In this document: piece by piece, positions 21,731 through 33,579 of the stretch
Layout of the letters: each line of letters starts with the position of its first letter
How positions within the stretch are numbered: position 1 is the first letter of the stretch
Assembly: GCA_030847615.1 (NCBI GenBank)
Contig: JAUMIR010000001.1
Span: 287,950,187 to 288,014,186, forward strand
Origin: Gambelia wislizenii
Lineage: Eukaryota; Chordata; Lepidosauria; Squamata; Crotaphytidae
DNA: 64,000 bases
Direction: 5' to 3'
Translations under genes and position numbers: made by a program
The notes under the pieces: generated by a model
Told to the model about the DNA's origin: nothing
The model's input: the letters and a program-made list of their open reading frames with translations, nothing else
Databases searched by the model: none

Positions 21731-21779
21731 TGGGCAGATGGATGGATGGATGAACAAATGGATGGATGGGTGGATGGAT
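21731..21779. repeat. (GGAT)n microsatellite
   Basis: Eight or more GGAT units with two interruptions, immediately before a LINE-like end. Confidence 0.85.
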
Positions 21780-22250
21780 TTCCTACCTTTTCCCCAGTTT
21801 GGGACTCAAGGAGGCTTACAACAGTTGAAACAAAGACAATTAAAAATTAATAGCAAACAAACATTTAAAAGCAATTAAACCATCATAAAATCTGGCACTA
21901 GTTAAAACAAATTAAAACAACAACAAAGTCCTTTTTTAAACAAAAAATAAAAGTTACACATTTTACAAGGCCTGTTTCCCCTGAAAAATCAATTCTCAAA
22001 GGCCTGCTGGAATAAAAGTGTTTTAGTTGCTTTCAGAAATACACTAAGGAGACTTCCAGTACAGCCCTTCTGGGAAGGATGTTCCAGAGCCTGGGAGCAG
22101 CCACTGAGGAGGCCTTGTGTTCCTGTATTCCTATCAATTATACCTGTGAGAGTGGTGGGACAGAGACCCGGGGCATCCCCAGAAGACTTCAAAGCATGGG
22201 CAGATTCATACAGGAGAGTATGGCCCTTCAAATAACCTGCACTTTGAATT
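21780..22250 (-). mobile_element. L2-like LINE 3' portion, minus strand
   Basis: CCCCAGTTTGGGACTCAAGG, then AGGCTTACAAC and A-rich sequence, is an inverted LINE 3' end. Further on, GGAAGGATGTTCCAGAGCCT, GGGAGCAGCCACTGAGGAGG and GGGACAGAGACCCGGGGCAT form a block often found joined to it in lizard repeats. The two blocks appear to be one diverged element. No reading frame survives. Confidence 0.5.
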
Positions 22251-22580
22251 CTGCCCAGAAACAGACAGTTTCCTGCTACAGTTTCAGTTTGGGGGATTTT
22301 TTCCCCCACCAACACCCTGTCATTTTTATGTTTTTACTCTTGGTTCTGTGCCCAGGGAATGTATCTGAAAGCCAGGTGGAAAATGTATAAGGAAACAAAC
22401 AAACATATTCTGCTTGTTATTTCTTTATTTCATCTCTTGATTTCTATGCATCTGGGCATTGTTAAAGAGCCAGGATGAAGCCAGGTCTAGCTAGTTGACA
22501 ACTGTACTGGAGAGAAAGGCATGTTTTAGGTGAGGGCTAAAGTACAGTTGAAGTTTCTCTCCTCAATACAATTCTTTTAA

Positions 22581-22582
22581 GA

Positions 22583-22619
<37 letters not shown>

Positions 22620-22620
22620 C
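22581..22620. repeat. (GT)n(GA)n microsatellite
   Basis: About eleven GT units pass directly into about nine GA units. Confidence 0.95.
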
Positions 22621-22984
22621 GTGTGCGAATACTGAGGGTCTGCAATAAGGATTCCATAAGAATAATTTAGCAACAAGGAGAGAGCCTTTCCTACATTGGC
22701 CCCACACTTCTGCAAGGGGCTGTTGTCTGGCGTCCCCAAGCCCCATTATTACAGGCTTTTTAAAAAGCATTGAAGATCCATCTGTCTTTTTTGACTCCTT
22801 CTTGATTATGATTTACTGAACTGTTCTTGGTTTTTAGTGGCAACTTGATGTTAGATTTTAGTATTGTGCGATGTCTGTTGCTAATGTTATTGATCTGATT
22901 AATTTTTGCTGTCTTATTTTTGCAAAGAATTGTCTTTTGCTGTCCTCTTTGGAGGTAGCCTAGAAATATTTTAGGAAAAGAGGA

Positions 22985-23078
22985 AGAGCACACTACAGAG
23001 ACTCAATAAAGGTCTCTCATTCATAGGGTTGCCATAAGTTGAAGTCAACTTGATGGCAGTTAACAACAAGAAGAAACC
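22985..23078 (+). mobile_element. Sauria SINE or Bov-B 3' tail
   Basis: CATAGGGTTGCCATAAGTTG, then AAGTCAACTTGATGGCAGTT and AACAACAAG, matches the shared Bov-B/Sauria SINE 3' tail. The tRNA-like head is missing. Confidence 0.65.
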
Positions 23079-23323
23079 AACAACCCTCCAGGACTGTGTT
23101 GTTTATGTGGCTGCTTCTGAAATGCTTTGGAAGTAGCAGCCAGCAGAAGCTGATACACATTGTGCTGGATCACCCCCTTTTAGGGAATGAACATCTAAGA
23201 CAAGTGCTCTATAATTCACACTCAGAACATAGAAGCAGTTAGTTACAAATAATGAGTTTGTGCTAAACAGTTCTTTCTTCCAATACTGAAGATATAACCA
23301 CATTGCATTGCCGGGGCAATTTA

Positions 23324-23975
23324 GGAGATTATCAGATGGGGGAAACGTCCCAGAACAGAGATGACAGGAAACCGCTAAAAGGCTTACCTTTTAGACGACG
23401 CCGTCCCTCTCCTGTGATGCTCCTGTTCTGCTCCTGCCCCCACCCCGATTTCCTCTTATTCACAGGGAAATCCATGAATAAGAAGCCTGTTCCATTATAG
23501 TAATGGAATGATGGGCGAGTGAAAAAATGACCAGTTTTGTTGGTGCGATGCCAGCGTCACGTGATGTCACCAGGAGGTCCGTGCCAGTACACTTCCGGGT
23601 ATGATTGGGACAGCCAGGTAAGTGTTACCCTTTTCCCCCCTTCCCGGGTTTCTTTTTAAGTCTTTAGTGTGGTTTTGTGCTTGCTGACACTTGTTTTCTT
23701 TTCCTTTAATTTTTCCTTTTTAAATTTCCTGCTGCCCGTTCTCTTGTGAGAACAGGCGGGATTTGCTTTCTGGGATGTGAATGGAGCTTTGCGACAGCTC
23801 CATTCACGCCTGGACTGTTGAAGGGAGGGGGGAGCCCTCCAGATTGTGCAGCAAGGGAAGGGTTTGGATATTTTCTTATTTCATTACAGGGATGGGAGTG
23901 GGGTGGAAGTATAGCAGTGGGGGGGGGGCGGTAGTGGGACAGAAACAGTTTATAGGGTCCAGTGTGATAATCTCC
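23324..23975. mobile_element. Harbinger-like MITE, copy 2
   Basis: GGAGATTATCAGATGGGGG at the left is mirrored by CAGTGTGATAATCTCC at the right. TTA flanks both sides (23321-23323 and 23976-23978). Its interior has CACTTCCGGGTATGATTGGG followed by ACAGCCAGGTAAGTGTTACC, collinear with the block in copy 1 at about 6272-6315. It is 652 bp long. The frames inside are short and show no transposase motif, so the copy depends on an autonomous partner. Confidence 0.85.
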
Positions 23976-23999
23976 TTAGCAAGGGAATAACAGATTTCC

Positions 24000-25190
24000 T
24001 TTTGCAGTACAACTATAACTTTCTGTTACCTTTACAGTTGTGGGGATGCGGCCTCACTAACTGACAGAAGAGGAATATTTCATTGTTCAAAAGCTGTCTT
24101 TTGCTGTGTCTTGCACTGCTGCCTCATACACTCTTTTGGGTCTTGAGGTAAGAATGAAATGGATGAAGGAAGAATGGGTTTTGTAGCACACACCACCCTT
24201 TTGTAGCATTCAGGTTTTTAAAAAAGTAATTCAAACATAACTGGTTTACTTGCCTTTGGAAATCAGGAAAGTGAAGAGTTACTTTTAAAATTGTAACTAT
24301 CATCCAGCAAACCACTTTTTAAATCTTTGAAGCTGTAACTGTAAGTCATTTTTGTAAAACGGACTTTCCAAGCTCTGGTTGTACTGAGAGCTTTGCATCA
24401 AGGAACTAGCAGTGCAATCCTTGCATTGATCTCTCATGGTGGCTGGTCCCCACCCCCACAGATAGTGGGATAATGAATACACTCTGCATTTTATCTCAAT
24501 TCTGAACCTTTTTTGCGGGGGGGAGAGGAGACTTCAGTACATTGGATAGCTCCTTCAAGGTTCAGTCTAATCTAGAGTACAGTTCACCATTCTGTCCGAC
24601 ATGATGACCAGCAGCTGCCATTGCTGATCAGGATGCAAGTCAAGATGCAGAGTACCCCAAAGCAGCCATGTTATCTCAGCACATGGGTTAGAAAATCCCA
24701 CAAGCACCTCTCCACATCCCTGCCAATATAAATTCAATGACAACAAAATAAATAACCAACAATTGCCTCTTCTTTCATAATACCCTGAGTCTGCTATCTG
24801 ATACAGCTACCTGGCTTAATACTAGAGCTAGTTTTGGTCATTAGCATCATTCATAAAGCCCAGCAGAGCCCAGAATTAAGGCACACATTCTGTCATAAGA
24901 TCTCTCACATGCTTGTTATGATCAAGGAAGAAACAACTAGATGAGACAGATGGACGGGCCAGCCCAACACCATGTCAGCTAGAGCAACATTCCTGGAGCT
25001 TAGGAACATCCAGATGATTCAGAAGGCTTCCTGACTCTGCCTAACAGTAAGACCAATACCCCAACATGCTTCAGATTCTGTTTGGCCATAAAATAAAACC
25101 ATTGCAAGAAACATTTGACCACACTACAGCCCATGTGTTGTCAAATCCTCCTTACTTTCTAGCAGGATGATGTTGATGACCAAGATACCC
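24000..25190. other. No recognisable gene or repeat family
   Basis: Mixed-composition sequence without long frames. From about 25195 to 25307 words such as CTGTGGAACTCCTTCCTAAG suggest an L2-like coding end into which the large L1 was inserted. Confidence 0.4.
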
Positions 25191-25307
25191 TAGGTTGAAA
25201 GAATCTGACCCAGCATAGTTTGCTCATCAAGGTGGGCTGAGAGCAGGGTCTTCTCAGTTGTGATGTCATAACTGTGGAACTCCTTCCTAAGGATGGCCCA
25301 CCAAAGC

Positions 25308-25318
25308 CCACACCTTTA
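25308..25318. repeat. Target-site duplication of L1, left copy
   Basis: CCACACCTTTA here and at 38538-38548 bound the 13.2-kb nested LINE cluster. The left copy abuts the T-rich complement of the L1 poly(A) end, exactly where target-primed reverse transcription would place it. Confidence 0.75.
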
Positions 25319-25849
25319 TTATTTTTTATTACATATTTTTATAAATTCTGTTATAAACATACAAATACTTATCAGATACATTCCCAAATACATATGTTCA
25401 CATACACATATCCATTCTTACCTACATACATATTTTCCACTCTCCTATCATTCTTCCCTTTCTCTCTTCTTCATTTTGTTCTTCTTCCAACTTCCTCTTA
25501 TCTATCTCACATATTCCACCGTTAGTATCTTTACTCTCTCTTCTCCTAATCTTCCTTCATCCTTCCCGTTCATACAACCTCTGACTTCCTTTTGTTTCCC
25601 TCCCTTTGAGTTCAGCGTCTCATCCTTTTTCATCACATCATCCCCCTTTTCCATTTTTTCCATGCTATCAATATATCCCTACACCTTCTCCCTTTACTAT
25701 TTCCTGGATTCAACCTCATTGACTTTGTCCTTAAATGTAATATTTTCCTTTAAGCCTCCATTCTAATTTATTGCTTTAGTTTTCCAGTTCCGTGTTCTTA
25801 TTGATCTCTCAAATCCTTATCTTATACTATAAAGTAACTTCATTACTTT

Positions 25850-26583
25850 TTATATGTTCGCTTTAATATTCCACCTTTTTTTCCAGTATTCGTGGATTGG
25901 TTGCCACTCTTCTTCTAACTTTTTTATCTTTTTCTTGTTGATAATATGTGTCAATTTGTCATTTTCGAGCATTTCATTCAATTTTAATACCCATACATCT
26001 GCTGGAGATAGATCCTTTTCCTTCCAGTTAGCTGCAATAATTAATCTTGCTGCTGTTATGGAATATAACAATATTCTCCAATACTGTTTTGCAAAATTTG
26101 GTTCTAAATTTGATGTTATGTTTAATAAGTACAATTTTGGATCCATCACAAACTGTATCTTAAACACTCCTTGTATAATCTTATGAATCTTACACCAGAA
26201 TCTCTGTATCACGGGCAACCCCACCACATATGATATAGAGTACCCATGTCCTTTTCGCAATGCCAGCATCTATTGTCTTTTGTTTTGTGGAGTTTACTGA
26301 GTCTTGATGGTGATAGATACCATCTATTCATTATCTTAAAATAATTCTCCTTAAGTGCTAAGCACGTTGTAAATTTATGCGTTTCTTTCCATGCTTTCTC
26401 CCATTCATCTAGGGTTATTGGTTCCCTGATATCCTGCGCCCATCTCATCATCGCATCCATGATTCCCTCTGTTTCTGTTTCCCTCTCCATAAAAAGCTTA
26501 TAACATTTTGATATTAATTTGTCCTTTTCTTTCCAAATTATCTTATCCAAGTCTGATTCAATGTCCTCAAATTCGTACTTCAT
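25850..26583 (-). pseudogene. L1 ORF2 C-terminal domain, frameshifted
   Basis: Two overlapping frames continue the same protein. The upstream one (26583-26209) ends with CWHCEKDMGTLYHMWWGCP, the Cys-x2-Cys...His...Cys motif of the L1 ORF2 C-terminus. The downstream one (about 26215-25850) takes over with VIQRFWCKIHKII, the part that normally follows directly. A small indel near 26215 therefore breaks the frame. The tail ends WKKRWNIKANI before a stop at 25850. The 3' UTR, rich in CT and T on the plus strand, fills 25319-25849. Confidence 0.85.
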
Positions 26584-26628
26584 TATCTTCTTGAAATTTG
26601 TTTTTAATTTGCAGGAACTTAAACCAAT

Positions 26629-27831
26629 TCATGTAAATTCCTTTTTTTTCCCTAACTCTTCTCTAGAATACATAATTGTTGTCCCCTCTCTTTTAATGTT
26701 CTCTTGATTTATTAATTCTCTGTACCTTATCCAGCTTTCAGTAGTTTCCCATCTTCCAAAAAATGCTTCCTGTGGAGAGATCCAAGTGGGCAATTTATAA
26801 TAAAACTCTTTCTTATTTTTTTGCCAAATCCTTATCAGTGCTTTCCTGATAATGCGGTTCTTGAATTCTCTATTCACTCGTTGTTTCTCATAACCTAAAT
26901 AAGTGTGCCAGCCGAATCTGATAGTATGACTTTCTACTGTTAGTATCCTAATATTTTCTAGCTTTATCCAGTTCAAGAGCCAATTAAATCCACATGCCAT
27001 ATAATATGTTTTCAAATTAGGTAATGACGTGCCTCCTTCTTTCTGGTTCTTTATTAGTGTCGTCCATTTGATTCTTGCTTTCCTGCCAGCCCATATGAAT
27101 CTGTTTAATTCAAATGTCCATTTTTGCAGTATTTTTTCATTGTGTAGTATTGGTAAATTTTGGAATATAAAAAGACATTTCAGAAGAATGTTCATTTTAA
27201 TAGTGTTTATTTTGCCAAATAAAGATGGATCTAATCTGCTCCATCGTTCTAGATCTACCTTTATCTCAGACCACAGCCTCTTATAGTTGCTTTTGTATAG
27301 ATTAATGTTTTTTTTATTTATCCATACCCCAAGGTATTTTACTTTTTTTTGGATTTTACATTCTGACTTCTCCTTTAATAAATTCTCTTCCTTTCTCATT
27401 AAGTTTTTTGTTATTATTGATGTTTTATCTCTATTAATTTTCAATCCAGCCAATTCTCCATAGTTTTTAATTATCTTAAATAGGTTCTCAATATTTTCCA
27501 CTGGATCTTCTAGAATCATAGCAATATCATCTGCAAATGCTCTAATTTTGTATTCTTGATTTTTTATCTTAAGTCCTGGTAAACAATTGTTTCTGATTTG
27601 GTTGTTTAAAGACTCCAAAGTTAAAATAAAAAGCAGTGGTGACAATGGGCATCCTTGCCAAGTTCCTTTAAAGATATAAAATAGTTCGGTATTTTCATTA
27701 TTTATTGTTAAATAAGCTTTCCGTGTCCAATATATCGCTTGTATGCTTTTAATAAAATTCTCTCCAAAATTCAGACTTTTTAGCGTTGCAATAATAAATG
27801 ACCATTTCACCTTATCAAATGCTTTTTCCAC
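26629..27831 (-). pseudogene. L1 ORF2 reverse transcriptase, longest surviving segment
   Basis: A 400-codon open stretch holds the reverse-transcriptase core. AFDKVKW is near residue 4, GCPLSPLLF at 60-68, and the catalytic FADD at 99-102 (first catalytic Asp of the core is in the FDK stretch). The thumb and the long connecting region with WKKN/WTTLIKNQKEGG words follow. In L1 this enzyme copies its own RNA at a nicked chromosomal site. Neighbouring segments upstream and downstream are in other frames. The catalytic motif itself is intact here. Confidence 0.9.
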
Positions 27832-27963
27832 ATCAAGAAATATAAATGCTGCTTTCTTATTGTTGACTTTTCTTAATATTCTAATGCATTGATCATCATT
27901 CTGATATTACTCGATAAATGTCTTCCTCTAATAAATCCACATTGATCTTCATGTATTGGTTCT

Positions 27964-28293
27964 TTAATAATCGTTTAATCTGTTTGCTATGACTGTTGTA
28001 TAGATTTTATAGTCCACATTCAATAAAGAGATTGGTCGATAATTTGCCATATTTGTTCTTTCTTTGTCCTCCTTGGGAATGAGTATGATGTTTGCTATCT
28101 TCCATGATTCTGGTATGCCTTCTAATGGTATTTTGTTCAATAATTGTTGCAATGGAGTGATTAACTCCTCCTGAAAAGTTTTGTAAAATTCTGGAATAAA
28201 GCTGTCTTGACCAGGTGATTTGCCCGATTTTAGTTGTTTTATTGCCTGACAAATTTCCTCTCTTTCAAATGGTTGATCCAGTTTCTTCTTCAT
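27964..28293 (-). pseudogene. L1 ORF2 reverse transcriptase, fingers segment
   Basis: The frame has QLKSGKSPGQDSFIPEFYK and, further on, NYRPISLLNVDYKIYTTVIA. These are conserved blocks 0-2 of L1-type reverse transcriptases and precede the AFDK block. About 130 bases with a stop or frameshift (27832-27963) separate it from the catalytic segment. Confidence 0.88.
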
Positions 28294-28349
28294 ATTCTCT
28301 GAAAGTGCCTTATTCCAATTTTTTTAATATAGTTAATTTCTTCCAATTC

Positions 28350-28619
28350 TTACCTATCTATTTCCTCCATTCTTCCATATAGCATTTTATAATAATTCAC
28401 AAATGCTGATTTGATTTCCTTCTGTGTTCTATAACTTACTCCTCCATTCTTTATTTCCAAAATCACTTTCCTCTCAGTGTCCTTTCTCAAATGGTAGGCC
28501 AACCAATGGCCCGCCTTGTTAGCTTTTTCAAAATATTTTTGTTGTATCCTTCTTAGATTATTTCCATTTTTTTCCGTTAAGTCTGCTTTCAATGTTTCTT
28601 GAAATATTTTTATTTCCAT
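28350..28619 (-). pseudogene. L1 ORF2 linker between endonuclease and RT
   Basis: The Lys-rich frame contains KANKAGHWLAYHLRKDTER and ends FVNYYKMLYG, words typical of the linker between L1 endonuclease and reverse transcriptase. A further stretch upstream to about 28940 is closed by stops in every frame. Confidence 0.8.
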
Positions 28620-28944
28620 TTGTAATTTTATATTCTTAGGGTTTGCTCTTAATTTCTCTTATTTTTCTTTTAGGTCTTTTATCAAGATTTCATCTTTTTT
28701 CGTCTAATTTTTTGAGCTCTGCACCTCGTTGAAGAAAAAGACCTCTAATAGTTGCCTTAAAGGCATCCCAAGTTGTCTTATCGTTAACCTCTTCAGTGTT
28801 ATTATATTTAAAGAATTCTTGTATTTCCTTCCTTACTTTGTCTGTAAATTGTTCATCTTTTAGTAGTCCTTCATTTAATTTCCATCTGTATTCTCTCGTT
28901 GGGTTTGCTAATTTAATTTCTATTGGGTTATGATCTGATATAAT

Positions 28945-29401
28945 TCATTCCACTATTTCCATTTCTTTTACTTTAGTTAGCATTCCAGTAGATATCCAGC
29001 ACATGTCAATTCTTGACATTGTTTTATGTGACTCTGAGAAGAAAGTAAATCCTTTTTTCTTTTCATTTTTCACCGTCCACACATCAATCAGACTGAGGTC
29101 TTTCAAGATGCTTTTGCCTACTTTTGGTAATTCATCTCTAGACATACTATTTGTTATTGAGGATCTATCATTTTTTTGTGTCAATCACACCATTAAAGTC
29201 TCCAATTAATACTATATTTTGTTTGTTCATTTCCTCAGTTTTTTGATATAATTCTTTATATAACTTTTCCTTCTTTTCTAATGGGTCATATATACCAATC
29301 ACAATTAATTTCATATTTATCAAATTTATTTCCAGTCCAATATAATGTCCTTCTCTGTCGTTTAAGATTTCTGTCGCTTCATATTTGTGTTTAATGTTCA
29401 A
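28945..29401 (-). pseudogene. L1 ORF2 endonuclease, C-terminal two thirds
   Basis: Two frames cover the apurinic endonuclease-like domain. The first (29401-29168) has VLIGDFNGVID, with the catalytic Asp and Asn. The second (29184-28945) has RIDMCWIS, a catalytic Asp block, and the sequence just downstream on the minus strand reads SDHNPI, the terminal Asp-His pair. The N-terminal third lies 4.1 kb away at 33.58-33.81 kb because of the inserted LINE. Confidence 0.85.
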
Positions 29402-29656
29402 TTCAATTCAATTTATTACGATTGACTGATCAAAGATCAAATAAACAACAATCAACTATCATAGTAACACACAAATAAACATCATAGTAGATAATCCAGT
29501 TATAAAAATATGTGATATTAATTAGAAATTCTGTTAGAAAATTATATTAAAAATAGAATTTAACAATATAGATATAAATAAATGACTATAAATTCATTGT
29601 AAAGTATAAATAATATTATAAAATTATTTAAACAAACTAAAAAAATGTATTAAAAT

Positions 29657-30244
29657 TTAAGATATCATCTTATGCCGGCATACCATTGCTGCTGCAGAAA
29701 AACTAGCCACCCTTGTTGTTATTGATGGGCAGTGGTCCGCTAGCAGATAAGATACATAAAACTCATCTGTTCTTCCAAGAAAACAATTAAGAATTGGATA
29801 GATAAAAATTTGACAATAACCATTGTAAAAAGGACGATATAACAACATGTGGCCTACAGTCTCCACTGAACCAATTCCACAAGGACACGTGCATGCAGCA
29901 TAGGGAATACTATTGTATCTCCCTTCTAATAGGGCTGAAGGTAGAACATTAAATTTTGCTAATGTGAATGCTATCCTGTGTTTTGGAAGGGTTAGAAGAC
30001 TCAAATAGTTAGCTAGCTTGAAAGCATTACCATTATCTCTAAAATCAGGAGATACAGAGGCTGCTTTTAGATGTTGCATCTCATTATCTATAATCCGTTG
30101 ATGTATTTCCTTTTTTGCTTTCTCATGACCCATTGCCAAAATGATGCTTTGTGAAAAACCCAATTTACTTAGCTTCTCATTTAAAGTCTTGCTCCATCTA
30201 GATGGAAACCCATCCAACAATATCAAAGGAGCTTTCTGAGTCAA
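29657..30244 (-). pseudogene. Vingi-like ORF, C-terminal domain
   Basis: The frame ends the polyprotein. It contains ISFAL/KFNVLPSALLEGRY and CTCPCGIGSVETVGHMLL, a CxCxCG...ETxxH motif typical of the tail after the reverse transcriptase in such elements. A stop follows KMIS at 29657, and a 250-base AT-rich 3' UTR leads to the short tandem tail. Confidence 0.78.
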
Positions 30245-31276
30245 AAATTAAACTTAAGTATCCACGCCCGCGATTCAACTGATATTTGACCTGTCTCCAA
30301 ATGTAAAATTGCATTAGGCACACACCTTGGAGGAGCCAGAATTTTGTCTGCGTAGATTCCATAGAATCAAAGCTAGTGTAAGCACACCACTGTGCCCCAC
30401 ATAGCATCTGTGCCAGTACCTTCATATTAAAAACCTGGATGGCTGAAGGGATGTGCTGGCCTCCTTTGGTGAAGAAAAAAGATATAAGTAACATAATGCT
30501 TCTCTGAACATTTGCTATGGCATTTGCAGACTGGGCCTTCCAAGAGCGTGAAGACTGAAAAATCACTCCTAAGTACTTATAAGATTTTACTTGCTCAATT
30601 GGTTGGTCACTTATTTGCCATTTATGGATACTCCATTTTCTAGTAAATACTAAAACTTTAGATTTGTTATAATTAATCACCAACTCTTCAGTTTGGCAGT
30701 AATTACCCAAAGCTTTTAGTAGTCGGTGCAACCCAATAAGGGTTAAAGAAAGAAGTACTACATCATCCGCATAGAGGAGAGTTGACAGGGGTCTGCCTGC
30801 TAATTTAGGAGGATGGAAATTTAAGCCAGACAAACTTTTGACCAAAGAGTTAATATAGATGTTAAACAAAGAGGAGCTAGCACACAGCCTTGTCTAACAC
30901 CCGTAGATGATGGAATGGCCTTAGTAAGATGGCCTAGCCTATTACATCTAACTTTCACACATGTTTTCGTATATAGGCTATTGATCAGAAACAGCAGGTG
31001 TTTATCAATATTGGTTATTTCTAGTTTCTGCCATAATCTATCACAGGGGATCATAACAAAAGTCGACTTAAAGTCGATAAAGGCTGTGTAAAAAGCCCCA
31101 CTAGGCTTGGTTGAATATTTGTCTACGAGATGTGGTAAAATTATTCCATGGTCTCCTGTGGAGCGACCGGGTCTACAACCTGCCTGTTCATCCTCCAAGA
31201 GGGATTCATCATCCATCCAAGTTAGAAGATTTTCTAGTAAATGATGGGCATACAGTTTGGTAATAACACTTAACAA
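30198..31276 (-). pseudogene. Vingi-like reverse transcriptase, frameshifted
   Basis: Two overlapping frames make up the core. The first (31276-30821) has DEQAGCRPGRSTGDHGI, AFIDFKSTFVMIP in place of the usual IDFKSAFD, and STGVRQGCVLAPLC. The second (30869-30198) has LYADDVVLL with the catalytic YADD at residues 33-36. A frameshift lies near 30840, shortly before this YADD motif. The change of the first catalytic Asp region (STFVMIP) would disable the enzyme by itself. Confidence 0.82.
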
Positions 31277-31318
31277 ACTAATAGGTCTGTAATTTGCTGG
31301 ATCTAATCTTGCTCATTT

Positions 31319-31741
31319 TTAAAATATTGGGTTAATGATGGCTAGTCCCCAGTCCTTTGGTATTAATGCAAAGCAATCAATACAAGTAAACAGCTTTGCA
31401 AGGATTGGGGCCCACCAGTTTCTATTTCTTTTAATCATCTCTGCAGTGATGTTATCAAATCCTGGTGCTTTACCCTCTTTGACCTTGGAAATGAGCCTAT
31501 TGATTTCTGAGATAGTGACAGGAGGCCAATCGGGGCGATTTTGCAAAGTTGTTTGTGGGTTCCATTGCCCATTGTTTCTTACCGCATACAAAGTAATGAA
31601 GTAAAATTCCCAGGTTTTAACAGGAATATAGCAGTCTTTTATTCCTATCTTGCTATCTAATCCCCTGGACACAATCTTCCAAAAAGTGATTGAGTCATGT
31701 GTCCTTGCAGCATCGATTAATTTCTCCCAGTTTGCTCTCAT
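31319..31741 (-). pseudogene. Vingi-like ORF, region before RT core
   Basis: ITFWKIVSRG near the start and VKEGKAPGFDNITAEMIK later match the linker and block 0 of this reverse transcriptase group. GKAPGxDxI is the conserved entry to the fingers. The frame ends at 31319 after LAIINPIF (block 1), so another frame break separates it from the next part. Confidence 0.8.
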
Positions 31742-31931
31742 CCCTAAATCATTTTTTACTTTAGTTTTTAATATCTTTTTTTAACAAGAACCACTCAGAG
31801 GGTAAAGATGGCAAATTCAAATCCCTATATCTTTTATAGTGACTAATTAGTAAATTCTTCATGTCCAAGCACTCTTGGTCAAACCAGGGTTTAGATCTAT
31901 AAGGAACTCGGTTCTGTTTTATGGGGTTGTT

Positions 31932-32930
31932 TCATATCAGACATCTTTGTAAGCTTGTAACTATCTTCTGATATAAATTTAAAATTTCTTCAGGGGTTCT
32001 TGCAGACAGGAGAGACTCCCGTAATATAAGACTATTTTCTGAATTAAGCAGTGCATTTACAGTATCTTCAACCTTAGCTGACTCTAGGTACCTCACTCTA
32101 GGTACTCCTATGTCCAATTCCGTCATCATCAGTGGTTTGTACTCTGTATACACAACCTGATTTTGGACAGACAAGGATGCTATTAAAGGAAAATGGTCAC
32201 TCTCTGTACGTACCCCAATCTCAAAGTTAAGCACCAAGTTTAACAGGTTGTAGGACACAATAAAATAATAAATGGTAGAGGCTCCACGTCCAGGCAAAAA
32301 GGTGTATTCTCCGGGCTTATCTCCCTCCATTCCGCCATTTAGTAAAACTAAATCTGAACTATTTATCATCTTAGAAAGATAAAGCCCTGAAGAATTACAA
32401 ATCAAGTCTTTAGTTTGCCTATCAGGAATTAAGTGAGGAGGTCCTACTTCAGGAGGGACTTCACCAAAATGATTATATAGAGCTTCATCGTTTTGACCAA
32501 TTCTGGCATTAAAATCTCCTGCTAATATAATGGCCGCATTGGGGTATGAAAATGATATTCTACTAATGAATTTTTGTAGTTCAACCCATCTATGTTTGTT
32601 TTGATGTTTACTCTGGGGTGGTGGTAAATAAACATTAATCAATAGTAGAGTGCTAATTTGTAATTTAACAACCAATAAGACTACAATATTAGCAAATGAA
32701 GTAAAATTAAGGTAGGTGGCTCGAAGCTTGGTGGAAACTAAAATCCCTAGACCTCCTTTTGAGCAACCTCCTCTAGCATTCACTTCAGCTTTAAATATGT
32801 AGCTTGTAAACCCATTTAACTCCAAATCCCCCTTCTCCCAAGTCTCTTGAAGTAACACTACATCATATTGCTTGATATAGCTTTGGAAAGTGGGATCCGT
32901 AGCCTTTCCTCACCAGCCTGCAATATTCCA
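31932..32930 (-). pseudogene. Vingi-like apurinic-type endonuclease
   Basis: From LTYLSWNIAGW (about 32948-32916) the domain continues past an in-frame TGA into LLQETW, with the catalytic Glu. GDFNARIG is at residues 114-121 of the 308-codon open part (32858-31932), and SDHFPL at about 220-225. At residue 197 the expected Asp of the [ST]xIDY motif is Tyr (STIYYFIVS), so a key metal-binding residue is gone. In the family this domain nicks the target DNA. Confidence 0.85.
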
Positions 32931-32972
32931 AGAGAGGTAAGTCAACCTAGAGACCTGTTGTTGGACTGAGGG

Positions 32973-33530
32973 TCAATTGATCCTTTCGGGGGCATTTCTT
33001 CGATGCTTGGTAAGGGCCTTACTTCCCACCGTCACACAGTCCCTTGCCCCATATAACCCAGTGGGGACCACTTCATCCTCTGCCGGTTTAATTAACTCCA
33101 ATGATGGACTCTGCGTACTTGTATTGGACTCACCTGGGAACACAGGGGTAAATACACTATTGGCCTTCTCGGTAATTTTCACAGGAGAGCCCATTTCTGA
33201 TGGATCCAACTCTCTCATCTGACTCCAAGTAAATATATTAGTGTTCTCTGGCTTTAGACAAAAGGTCTTAATATTGGGGTCATCTTTTAGAACAAGCTTG
33301 TTTGACAGAAGATTTAGTTTCACTGTCACTTGTTGCTGAGCGGTGAGAACCTTCTCATTCTGTGACTGTGCATCAGTCTGTGGGCAATCCATTTCCCCAG
33401 CATCTGGAAATCTTATATATTGCGAGGTTGGGGGAGCATAGATTGTTGGCTTTAAAATGGGAGTCTTGTCATTGGAGGAGATATTGTAGATAGATTTATT
33501 CCATATGGGATTTAGTTCCTTTGGTGACAA
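32973..33530 (-). pseudogene. Vingi-like ORF, N-terminal extension
   Basis: A 185-codon open stretch is rich in Pro, Ser, Thr and Asn, without recognisable zinc knuckles. It stays in the same frame as the endonuclease, separated only by TGA at 32973-32975 and a second TGA at about 32913. It therefore probably was one polyprotein rather than a separate ORF1. Its function is unknown to me. The Met at 33530 is the first in the frame. Confidence 0.65.
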
Positions 33531-33579
33531 GTATTGTGAAGTATGTATCTTCTTGATCTGAAACTCTAAATCATCTCTT

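Larger units (their letters stand above)
29402..33550 (-). mobile_element. Vingi/I-group-like non-LTR retrotransposon
   Basis: This interrupts the L1 endonuclease. On the minus strand it has an N-terminal extension, endonuclease, reverse transcriptase and a Cys-His tail, and ends with an AATTG-unit tail at about 29401-29416. The protein words (YADDVVLLSLT, CTCPCGIGSVETVGH) differ from L1 and CR1 and recall the I/Jockey-related elements, Vingi especially, of lizards. No RNase H domain is seen. The 5' limit is uncertain by some tens of bases and no clean duplication was found. Confidence 0.75.

Noticed and set aside
25293..25766. 157-codon plus-strand frame
   Set aside because: It is the antisense of the L1 3' UTR, giving a Phe/Ser/Tyr-rich meaningless string.
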